From the NCBI GenBank assembly GCA_023399595.1, contig JAEWOR010000033.1, positions 124,001 to 188,000 of the forward strand: 64,000 bases of DNA, given 5' to 3'. Below the pieces are notes generated by a model. That model had not been told where the DNA came from and ran no database searches. It was given only the letters and a program-made list of their open reading frames with translations. The position numbers were made by a program, and so were the translations under genes. This document shows positions 52,764 through 60,036 of this stretch, piece after piece (the stretch's first letter is position 1; each line of letters opens with the position of its first letter). The stretch is from Bacteroidota bacterium (GTDB taxonomy: Bacteria > Bacteroidota > Bacteroidia > Flavobacteriales > Weeksellaceae).

Positions 52764-53531
52764 ATGAAGTTGAAATTCTTAGGAACTGGGACATCACAAG
52801 GCGTTCCCGTAATTGGATGTCACTGCAAGGTTTGTTCATCAGAAAACCCAAAAGATAAGCGATTCCGCTCGTCAGTACTCATTACAACCGATTCTGACAA
52901 AAAAATTTTAATAGATTGTGGCCCTGATTTTAGACAACAAATGCTAGTCAATAATGAAGAACATATTGACGCATGTTTAATTACACACGAGCATAACGAC
53001 CATGTAATTGGATTAGATGACATGAGACCATTAATATTTAAAAGTGGTAAAGACATGTCTATTTATGCTAATCCTAGAGTTGCTAATGAAATAAAATCGC
53101 GTTTTCCGTATGCTTTTTCGGAAGTGAGATATCCAGGAGCTCCTTCTTTTGAAATGCATAAAATTGAAAATAAACCTTTCCGATTACTTGATACCTACGT
53201 AATCCCAGTTGAAGTGATGCATTACAAAATTCCTATTTTAGGTTATCAATTTAAAAATATAACTTATATAACAGATGCTAGTTTTATTTCTGACACCGAA
53301 AAAGAAAAATTAAAAAATTTAGATGTCCTTATTTTAAATTGCATTAGAAAAACAGAACCGCATCCCGCACATTTTATATTAGAAGACATTTTAAAATTAA
53401 ATGAAGAGTTACAACCCCAAAAATTATTCCTCACCCATATTAGTCACCACTTCGGATTGCATAATATTGAAAACGAATTACTTCCGAACAACATTAAGTT
53501 AGCCTATGACGGAATGGAAATAAATTTCTAA
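52764..53531 (+). CDS. MBL-fold metallohydrolase, PhnP-like
   Basis: 255 residues, cytoplasmic. It begins LKFLGTGTSQGVPVIGCHC, typical of the PhnP/YycJ-like branch, with a CHCKVC cysteine cluster near residue 19. Metal ligands: THEHNDHVIGLDD near residue 75, MHYKIPILGYQF, and YITDASFIS, then LTHISHHFG. PhnP is a cyclic phosphodiesterase. The substrate here is unknown, and no phn genes are nearby. It stands alone ahead of tRNA-Leu. Confidence 0.9.
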   Translation: MKLKFLGTGTSQGVPVIGCHCKVCSSENPKDKRFRSSVLITTDSDKKILIDCGPDFRQQMLVNNEEHIDACLITHEHNDHVIGLDDMRPLIFKSGKDMSIYANPRVANEIKSRFPYAFSEVRYPGAPSFEMHKIENKPFRLLDTYVIPVEVMHYKIPILGYQFKNITYITDASFISDTEKEKLKNLDVLILNCIRKTEPHPAHFILEDILKLNEELQPQKLFLTHISHHFGLHNIENELLPNNIKLAYDGMEINF

Positions 53532-53548
53532 AAAACATTCAAAAAAAC

Positions 53549-53580
53549 TTGTTTTTAAAAGTAAAATAACTCTATATTTG
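53549..53580 (+). promoter_or_regulatory. Promoter for tRNA-Leu
   Basis: TTG at 53549-53551, 21 bases, TATATTTG at 53573-53580. The tRNA begins 19 bases further. Full consensus match. Confidence 0.75.
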
Positions 53581-53598
53581 CACACCAATTTAAAACAT

Positions 53599-53678
53599 GC
53601 CCAGGTGGCGGAATTGGTAGACGCGCTGGTCTCAAACACCAGTTCTTAGGAGTACCGGTTCGATCCCGGTCCTGGGTA
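53599..53678 (+). tRNA. tRNA-Leu, anticodon CAA
   Basis: Acceptor GCCCAGG/CCTGGGT (first pair G-U), D-arm with GGCGGAATTGGTAGACGC, anticodon stem CTGGT/ACCAG with loop CTCAAAC giving CAA, a long variable arm typical of leucine tRNAs, and T-arm ACCGG-TTCGATC-CCGGT. CCA is not templated. Gene debris including a recombinase remnant follows. Confidence 0.95.
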
Positions 53679-53682
53679 CAAG

Positions 53683-53723
53683 ACCGGAAAGAAGTAATAT
53701 TTCACTATCTTTCCGGTTTTTTT
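53683..53723 (+). terminator. Intrinsic terminator after tRNA-Leu
   Basis: Stem AAGACCGGAAAGA/TCTTTCCGGTTTT followed by a T-run. Confidence 0.85.
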
Positions 53724-53811
53724 CAATCCCTAACTCATTATTAATCTGATAGATATAGTTCAACAAAACATTTCTTCTAGCGGTTCGATAATGATTTTCA
53801 AAAAATTTTAA

Positions 53812-54390
53812 TTATTCGGGGAATATCGAACCAATTATCTTACGTTTTACACTATTATCACTAGTATCATAGACTTTAGCAAGGTTTACTATATATTCTA
53901 AAGCATTATCAATTAGTGTCGGAAAATCTATCTTATTTTGACCTTTTTCTTTTGTCAGTTTAGACTCTAATCTTTCAATTTGCTCCTTATAATCTGACTT
54001 AATTTCAAAGTATTCATCATCATCAATAACATTATCCAATAATTTATTTCTTGTTAGCTTTAATTTTTCATTCAACCGATCAATTTCTATAGTGATGGCT
54101 TTTTTTTCATGTTGAGGATTACTTATAAATTTCTCGAAATTCTGTTTCAAAACCTTTCTTAAATACTTTTTAATTGGCTCTCTCATCTCAAAAGTTTGAA
54201 GAGCTTCTAAAAATTTATTGTTTAAAAGTTCTGCATTATATCTATATCGGCACGGATACTGGCAATGATAATAATAATATTTCTGTGAACGCCCGTTCGA
54301 AGCACTACCTGTAACTAAATTCCCACAATCTGGGCAAATAAGAAAGCCTCTTAAAGGAAGATTATCATCGGATAAAACTTTGACATTAGG
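53812..54390 (-). pseudogene. C-terminal remnant of a large serine recombinase
   Basis: Open for 192 codons on the minus strand but with no start of its own: it continues in frame directly from the stop of the gene before it. It reads LPLRGFLICPDCGNLVTG, GRSQKYYYYHCQYPC (the recombinase zinc beta-ribbon) and then a Lys/Glu-rich coiled coil to the stop at 53812. The catalytic serine domain and the recombinase domain are absent. This is what remains of an integrase from an element once inserted beside tRNA-Leu. Not expected to be functional. Confidence 0.85.
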
Positions 54391-54691
54391 TTATGAATAC
54401 GATTTTGAAGAAGAAGATTTAGTATTTGTATATGATTTAGAATTTGTGTTTTTTGTTTTTTTAGTAAACGTATATCCTGAACTAAAGAAACTTCTTCCTG
54501 ATAAACTTCCTCTACAAACCCCGCAGGTTCCACCAGACCCGCAATGTCCACATCTTGAACAATTGGAACCTGCCGAACAACTTGCAGAGCCAGTACATCT
54601 TCCGTCATGTCCATAGGTTTCGGCTTTTAAAAAAGAAAAAAGTAAAAAAAGATTAAACCTAAGGCTAAAAATATTGAGATAAAAGTTTTCA
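54391..54691 (-). pseudogene. Cys-rich secreted protein gene with a homopolymer frameshift
   Basis: The ATG near 54691 opens a signal-peptide frame (MKTFISIFLALGLI) that ends at a stop about 20 codons in. The next frame carries KAETYGHDGRCTGSASC, SRCGHCGSGGTCGVCRG and a Ser/Thr/Lys tail to the stop at 54391. Dropping one T from the T7 run (A7 at 54644-54650 on the plus strand) joins them into a proper signal peptide and a roughly 99-residue protein with seven cysteines. It starts two bases below the stop of the nuclease-domain gene. Function is unknown. The Cys pattern suggests a small disulfide or metal-binding secreted protein. Confidence 0.7.
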
Positions 54692-54693
54692 TT

Positions 54694-55729
54694 TTAGTTA
54701 TAGTTTTCAATAGTTTGATGAAGCTCGTTTCTGTAATTGTAAATTTCATCAAGAGTCTGTAAAGGCGTTCTCTCACCTGACTCTTTTCCATTATGGAACA
54801 ATTCTATAAGATTTCTACTGGCTCCAAAATGAAACCTGCAAATGGGTTTTCTGTTATTATCGTCCAACAAAATTCCGAAGTAGGATTGAGTATCCCTGTA
54901 AGCAATTCTTTCTGCTGAAATTTTTTCCCTTAAAATAGCTTTTACAATTTGGAAAGCATCCAATTCTTGATTGGTAGTAACAACTTTTGGAGATTCATTA
55001 TTTTCATCAATACTAATTGATGATGAGGTTGATTTTTCTGCCTCAATAGCGTCATTAATCACAAGGGCAGATTTTAATCTGGAACTGATGGATTCTGAAA
55101 TAGAAATATTTAAAGCTTTTTTGGCATATTCTTTAAAAACAACCATTCTGTTTGCTGTAAGAGGCCTGTCAAAAAAACGATTCACCAATAATCTCACAAT
55201 TTCATCGGACGGATTTTCTATTTCCTTTTCGAATTCTTTTCTGATGGCTTTAATGTATTTCAAACCTTCAGCAGAATCCAAAATCGACTCTAAATTATAT
55301 CCGCTTTTTGTGAAACTCTCTAGAACTTTTATTGAATTATCTTTCAGATCATCAAGATTAATAGTGAGAAAAGGTTTCTCATCCATAATATTTGGTTTTT
55401 CCAAATCTGTATAAAAGTTGTAAATAACACCGTTGGTTAAAACTCCGAATCTGGCTTTGGAAACATGATAATAACGATGAAGTTGAGAATTGTGAGCATC
55501 TACATTTTCTTTCCAGTTTTTGCATTCAATTATCATTATAGGTTCGTCGTCTCTTTTGATGACATAATCTACTTTCTCTCCTTTTTTCGTACCGATGTCT
55601 GCAATAAATTCGGGAACAACTTATAAAAGGCATTACAAAAGCTGTTTTGGTGGCTTCTTCGGTGTGAATTTGCTCTTTAAGGCCATTCACACGTTGATGC
55701 AGTTGTTCTAGTTTTAATTTGAGTTCCAT
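54694..55729 (-). pseudogene. Type I restriction HsdR-N-like nuclease-domain protein, broken by internal deletion
   Basis: It starts MELKLKLEQLHQRVNGLKEQ and runs to TEEATKTAFVMPFI. Then the frame changes at about 55620, and the next frame continues VVPEFIADIGTKKGEKVDY and IMIIECKNWKE. In related proteins about a dozen residues lie between MPFI and VVPEF, so a short out-of-frame deletion has occurred. The DY...IECK pattern is a PD-(D/E)xK nuclease core. The remaining 280 residues to 54694 stay open. Relatives are stand-alone Bacteroidota proteins without a methylase partner, and none is seen here. Confidence 0.75.
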
Positions 55730-55740
55730 GGTTAATTAAT

Positions 55741-55857
55741 TTGTTGAATCAATAATTTCAGCAGAAGGAGCATTTTGTTTTACGGAAGGAATTCCGTTTT
55801 CCATTCCTTGTTTGGTACAATAGAAATGTTACTTCATTTTGTATCGCTGCTTTCATA
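55741..55857 (-). pseudogene. Possible remnant of a small gene
   Basis: Minus-strand frames read MKAAIQNEVTFLLY from an ATG at about 55854 and, one frame over, KQGMENGIPSVKQNAPSAEI to a stop at 55741. Each alone is too short to judge. Together they look like a small gene with a frameshift, in keeping with the decay around it. Confidence 0.3.
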
Positions 55858-55860
55858 TTT

Positions 55861-56067
55861 TTAAGTTGTATGACATGCTTCAGAACAAGTTTTACATCCA
55901 TTTGATTTTGAATATGTTTTTTTTGCCTCTTTTACAGCTTCTTTACAAGAAGAAAACTCACCTAGATACTTTCTATTTTCTGCACTTGGTAAATATTTAC
56001 AGTATTGGTCATGAACTTCATGATCTCCATTGCTCTGTGCATTTTTGTTTACATAATATTTTTTCAT
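55861..56067 (-). CDS. Small conserved Cys/His-rich protein
   Basis: 68 residues from the ATG at 56067 (MKKYYVNKNAQSNGDHEVHD). It contains EVHDQYCKYLP, YLGEFSSCKEAVKEAKKTY and a tail NGCKTCSEACHTT, with five cysteines and three histidines placed as for a zinc site. The pattern NGDHEVH...C...YLG...NGC..C...CH recurs in small uncharacterised proteins of many bacteria. Upstream is the second dyad-linked promoter, ending 29 bases before the start, so it is a likely target of the nearby response regulators. The sequence is intact in a decayed neighbourhood. Confidence 0.8.
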   Translation of the reverse strand: MKKYYVNKNAQSNGDHEVHDQYCKYLPSAENRKYLGEFSSCKEAVKEAKKTYSKSNGCKTCSEACHTT

Positions 56068-56095
56068 AATAATTATTTTCAATTGTTTAACATTC

Positions 56096-56139
56096 CAAAA
56101 ATACCTTGGCTTAAAATTTATTTTATACGGATTTCCGTA
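56096..56139 (-). promoter_or_regulatory. Dyad-linked promoter 2 (TACGG-N4-CCGTA)
   Basis: Minus strand: TACGG AAAT CCGTA at 56139-56126, 22 bases, then TATTTTTG at 56103-56096. No TTG between. Drives the 68-residue Cys/His protein gene. Confidence 0.55.
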
Positions 56140-56201
56140 AAAACAAAAAAACTTTCAAATGATTTGAAAGTTTTAAAAACAATGAAATTTATAAATGAAA
56201 A

Positions 56202-56873
56202 TTATATGATCCCGAAATCTTTACAAAAAGCTACTAATTGCTCATTACTATTAATTTCCAACGAAACTTTAATGTCTTTTAATCTTTTTTCAACAGCACT
56301 CATACTGGAAGGTTTTAAGTCGTTTTCTTTTAAATAATCGGGAATGTATTTAAGTAGAACTCCTTTTGCTAATAAAGAAACCAATAAAGTATCATAATCT
56401 GTAAATTCAAAAGAGTTTCTTTCTGCACTTTTGGTTTTTAAATCGTAAGAAATGTATTTTTCGTTATTAAATACAGTTCTTATAGCTTTTTTCAAGTCTT
56501 TCACATCATCTCTTCCTTTTTTTACATAGCCATTAATTTCTTGATCTTCAAAAAGTTTTTCTATGATGACTTCTTTCTTCTCAACAGAAAAAACGATAAT
56601 TTTGAGATCAGGCTGAATTTCTCGTGCGGCCGAAATTAGCTCTTGTCCTGTTTTAAGGCTCTGTTCTCTATAATCTTCATCAAAGGAAAGGTCTGTTATG
56701 AGGAGTTCAAAAGGTTCTTTTTGTAAAACACTCATTTTAATTCTTTCAAGAGCATCATCACAATAGCTTACATACTTAGAATTGGGAATTTTTAAATCCT
56801 CTAAGGTTTTTTGGACGGATATATTGGAACTTTCGTAATCTTCGGCTATTAGAATTTTTGTAAACATATACAT
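56202..56873 (-). CDS. Response regulator 2 (LuxR-like output)
   Basis: 223 residues, clearly paralogous to the regulator at 48452. Receiver: ILIAEDYESSN, phospho-Asp in LLITDLSFDED, VFSVEKKEVI, VKKGRDDVKD. Output: LLVSLLAKGVLLKYIPDYLK and SSMSAVEKRLKDIKVSL, a LuxR-like helix pattern. The first ATG (56873) overlaps the kinase stop as TAATG, which supports translational coupling and this start. A second ATG two codons in (56867) matches the start of the paralogue and cannot be excluded. The protein is intact although its kinase is frameshifted. Confidence 0.88.
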   Translation of the reverse strand: MYMFTKILIAEDYESSNISVQKTLEDLKIPNSKYVSYCDDALERIKMSVLQKEPFELLITDLSFDEDYREQSLKTGQELISAAREIQPDLKIIVFSVEKKEVIIEKLFEDQEINGYVKKGRDDVKDLKKAIRTVFNNEKYISYDLKTKSAERNSFEFTDYDTLLVSLLAKGVLLKYIPDYLKENDLKPSSMSAVEKRLKDIKVSLEINSNEQLVAFCKDFGII

Positions 56874-58511
56874 TATTTTTTGAGTGGAAATAAAATTTTA
56901 ATTTTCAACAATTGGTTGGTTTCTGTGTCAAAAATAATTTTTCCTCCAATGTTATGAATACGGTTTTCCATATTTTGGATTCCATTTTTAGGAGATAGCT
57001 CCTGAATTCCTATTCCGTTGTCTGTGTAAATAATATTTATTTCATTGTCTGACCTATCAAATTTTACAGAAACAATACCGGCTTTAGTGTTTTTTCATGT
57101 TGGTCATTAATTCCTGGAGAATTAAATAAACCTCTGTTTTACTTTGAAAATTCACACCTTCCCATAAATTTTCACTATTTCCTGTGAAAATAGTTTTTAC
57201 CGAATCCGACGAATAAGAATTGAGCATGTGAGAAAGTTGCTCTACAAAATTTTGGTTTTCATTGACATCATTATCGTAAGAAATGTCTCGGGAAATTTCA
57301 TAGGCATTCTCCAAACTGAAAAGAAGTGCGTTTTTATCAATCTCATTTGTGTTTTCCACTTGTGACATCACTTGATATATTTTATTCGCCACTTTATCAT
57401 GAACTTTTTTGGAGTATTTGAGTTCCGTATTTTTTACTGCAATAATTTTTCTTTTTTTTAGCCATGAATAAACATACGCAAATAGAAGTGCTAAAAACCC
57501 AATTCCAAAATACTGTAAAATAATATGATTCTGCTTTTCAGAACTTTCAGCTTGCGCATTCATAAAATCTGCTTTGGCTTTCTCCGTTTCATATCGAATG
57601 AGAGCAAACTGATTTTTAGCTTTATTTCTGGCTGTTTGTAGACTGTCATTCAGATTTTGATAAATTTTGAAATACTTTTTAGAATTTTCAGAATTTTCTA
57701 GATTAATTAATTTTTGCAGCGCTTCAATTTGGTCATCAGGACTTTTAATTTGTTTTGAAACATTGTACATTTTTCTAGCATAAGTTAATGCAGAATCTGG
57801 TCGATAGTTAGTATAATAATCTGCAAGATGAGCATAACTAGAATTTAGCCCCCAATTATCTTTTTCTTTTAATCTGATTTTTAATGCTTCTTGAAATTCT
57901 GGAACGGGGTTGTAGTTGGGATTTCGCAGCCATTTTGTAGAACCTAAATTTGTTAAAACTCTTGCATACTCTTTATCTCTTTTGGGTGAATTCTTTATGA
58001 TTGTTTGTAATATTTCAATCGCAGAGATATATTTTTTTTCTTTTTTGTATGAACTAGCAAGGTTATTTTTAGATATATTTTCATCAATAGAATCAGTGAT
58101 AAATTTTTGTGCTTTTTTATAAAATTCTATAGCTTTTGAGTATTCTTTAAGCTTACTTGTTGCTATTGCTAAATTGTTATAATTTGTCCCTAAATAATAT
58201 TTATCTTCTTCTGAATTTTCATTGAAATATTTGATTGCTTCTAATGACGTTTCTTGTCCTCCATAATAATCACTCTTATCAGTTAAAATGATAGCCATAT
58301 TCACTATACACTTTCCTGCTCCAAAGCTATCTTTCCTTTTTATAAACAAATCTTTTGCTTTATAAAAGTATAAGAACGAGCTATCAAGCTGTTGCTTGTC
58401 TCTGTATTCAAAAGCTTTGTCATATAACACATTTGTTGTGTTTGTACTTACAGGATTTTTTTTAGAGCATGAAAGCAAAACAATAAAAAGTAGAAGTATA
58501 TTTTTTTTCAA
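56873..58511 (-). pseudogene. TPR lipoprotein sensor histidine kinase 2, frameshifted in the ATPase domain
   Basis: Probable start TTG at 58511, ten bases after GGAGGA, giving LKKNILLLFIVLLSC with a lipobox. TPR units, a membrane helix (GIGFLALLFAYVYSWL) and the phospho-His region YSKKVHDKVANKIYQVMS follow. The frame ends at 57084 just after the N box LQELMTNMKKH. The next frame carries TKAGIVSVKFDRSDNE, YTDNGIGI (G1) and NGIQNMENRIHN (G2) to a stop at 56873. CACT in place of CACACT, a two-base loss, explains it. As written, the product lacks the ATP lid and should not phosphorylate. Could be a sequencing error. Confidence 0.8.
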
Positions 58512-58541
58512 ATTATTAGTTTCCTCCGAAATTAAAAAAAA

Positions 58542-58567
58542 TAAGCGAAAGATTCTCCTTTCGCTTA
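58542..58567 (-). terminator. Internal terminator between the peptide gene and kinase 2
   Basis: Stem TAAGCGAAAG/CTTTCGCTTA, 6-base loop, then eight T on the minus strand. It ends about 24 bases before the kinase 2 start, leaving no room for a separate promoter. Confidence 0.85.
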
Positions 58568-58575
58568 AAATTGCA

Positions 58576-58734
58576 TTATTTTTTCGGTGGAATTTGGGCT
58601 TCATCTCCTCCCGTATCTCCTGGATCTGGATTTGTAACAACTGTAGTAGTTGTTCCGTTATCCTCTGTAGTTGTGGTATTTGTATTTGATGGATTTGAAA
58701 ATAATCCCAATAATATTAAAAGTAATTGTAACAT
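58576..58734 (-). CDS. 52-residue Thr-rich exported or membrane peptide
   Basis: Read directly from the minus strand: ATG at 58734, TAA at 58578-58576. It begins MLQLLLILLGLFSNPSN, a short hydrophobic leader, then a Thr-rich part NTNTTTTEDNGTTTT, then VVTNPDPGDTGGDEAQIPPKK in two pieces. It may be a secreted or inner-membrane-tethered peptide. It is the first gene ahead of kinase 2 and regulator 2, separated from them by a terminator. Function is unknown. A signalling or accessory role is inference from position only. Confidence 0.6.
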   Translation of the reverse strand: MLQLLLILLGLFSNPSNTNTTTTEDNGTTTTVVTNPDPGDTGGDEAQIPPKK

Positions 58735-59124
58735 GGTTTAAAAAATTTAAAATTTTGCATAAGTGTTCTTCCTCGCAAAACCGATTGCGAGCAGGTTTAC
58801 AGATTTTTTGAAATAGAAGCGCTTCTTAAATTTTTGGGAAGTAACCTTCAAAAACGGAAGAGAAAAATCTGCTTCCCAAGTCAGAGATTTCACTCCGCTT
58901 TATCAGGCTTTTTTTGAAATCAGTTTTGTAACTTTGTTTTTGTAATAATTTGTTTATCACGGATTTATGAGACAAATTTCGGGTAATAACGCCTATCAAT
59001 CCTAGACAGAGAATGGACAGATGACGACAATGAGAATGATATTTTTTTATGGAAATCCGTAATTTTTAAGACAGGGAATTGTCTAATTTGGACAAAATTT
59101 AATTTTCTTAACCCCATCTTTTTT
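58735..59124. other. 390-base non-coding region with nested inverted repeats
   Basis: No credible gene. It holds a stem CTCGCAA/TTGCGAG (58772-58791), a perfect 12-base palindrome AGAAGCGCTTCT (58815-58826), a nested hairpin with outer arms TTGGGAAG/CTTCCCAA (58834-58879) and inner CTTC/GAAG, arms GATTTCA/TGAAATC near 58886-58922, and dyad-linked promoter 3 at its right end. It could be a structured leader for the 58576 gene or a small RNA. Confidence 0.5.
59048..59090 (+). promoter_or_regulatory. Dyad-linked promoter 3 (TATGG-N4-CCGTA)
   Basis: TATGG AAAT CCGTA at 59048-59061, 21 bases, then CTAATTTG at 59083-59090, which keeps the TTTG of the -7 box but not the leading TA. It precedes the 59125 gene and is nearly identical in the dyad to promoter 2. 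Confidence 0.4.
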
Positions 59125-60036
59125 ATGTATAAGAAAAAAATACTGGTCAAAAGAGTTTTCGACGAGGCAAAAAAAACACTTCCAAGAAGAAGTAAAAGTT
59201 CTATTGCTGCTTATTTAAGTTCTGAATTTGAAGAAAGATTTGGCTATTCAAAAGATGAAAGAACATTTGTAAGGTTTTATACCGCTCTGGTGGAAAAAAA
59301 TGTTGATTATGATATAGACGACGTTACATTAGATTGGTTTAGTGAATATATTGGTTATGATAATTATAAAGCATTTCGCAAAATCAATAATTTCAGTAAA
59401 ATAAATGAAGATTCTTCATCTACTTCAATTAATGTAACATTTGATAATGAGGCAAAATCTTTAACAGATAAACTGCATCAAATAGTCATAAATATAACAA
59501 CAACCCCAATTTTTAAACTACCAGAATTTCTTACAAAACAAAGTAATCTCGGGATTATTGGGGTTCTTATTTGTGGTGGATTTATAGGAAATCATTTTTA
59601 TAACAATAATAAAATAGAAGCTTCAGATAGAACAACTGTAGTTGATTCTTTAAAAAAAGATAATAAAGTGAATGGAACTCAAACTTTAGTATATGTTCCC
59701 CAGACTTTAAATTCTACCACTGCAAATGTTAAACAAAATTCCGAAAAAGCTTCTTTACAAAAACAATACATGTATTGGAACGGAAATGAATATATTCCTG
59801 AAGATTGTAACCAGCCAAAAAACAATCTCATTGCAATTGATTTGAAAAAACTCGTCAATTTCAAAAAAATTACGATTCCTGATACAATCACAGAAAAATC
59901 GTTAAGCAAAGTTTGGTATTCAAAATATAATAATGAAGTAGAATTTTTTACTGCAGATGGTGTAAATCCTGAGAATGGGAAAGAATTAAGACAATTAACG
60001 AAGCATATGTGGAGTAATTATATTGATAAAAATTAA
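59125..60036 (+). CDS. Single-span membrane protein of unknown function
   Basis: 303 residues. The N-terminal 90 are basic and helical (KRVFDEAKKTLPRRSKSSIA, YLSSEFEERFGYSKDERTFV), with the look of a small DNA- or protein-binding helical domain. One membrane helix lies near residues 145-163 (LGIIGVLICGGFIGNHFY). The outer part (165-303) has YMYWNGNEYIPEDCNQ and ends QLTKHMWSNYIDKN. The layout, cytoplasmic domain, one span, periplasmic domain, is that of a transmembrane sensor or regulator. It follows dyad-linked promoter 3 and diverges from system 2. Confidence 0.65.
   Translation: MYKKKILVKRVFDEAKKTLPRRSKSSIAAYLSSEFEERFGYSKDERTFVRFYTALVEKNVDYDIDDVTLDWFSEYIGYDNYKAFRKINNFSKINEDSSSTSINVTFDNEAKSLTDKLHQIVINITTTPIFKLPEFLTKQSNLGIIGVLICGGFIGNHFYNNNKIEASDRTTVVDSLKKDNKVNGTQTLVYVPQTLNSTTANVKQNSEKASLQKQYMYWNGNEYIPEDCNQPKNNLIAIDLKKLVNFKKITIPDTITEKSLSKVWYSKYNNEVEFFTADGVNPENGKELRQLTKHMWSNYIDKN

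Noticed and set aside
53655..53790. CGGTTCGAT occurs in the tRNA-Leu T-arm and again at about 53780, as a possible attachment-site repeat
   Set aside because: Only nine bases, too short to support, and serine recombinases seldom use tRNA repeats.
54351..54616. Overlapping open frames on both strands (plus 54380-54616, minus 54351-54614)
   Set aside because: Both are out of frame with the Cys-rich protein, whose reading explains the base pattern far better.
55782..55797. ACGGAA-GGAA-TTCCGT dyad resembling the regulator site
   Set aside because: The spacing between ACGG and CCGT is eight, not four, no -7 box lies at the right distance, and it falls in gene debris.
58965..59150. 61-codon minus-strand open frame in the divergent region
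   Set aside because: Overlaps the start of the 59125 gene and the dyad promoter; no start signal and no protein-like pattern.
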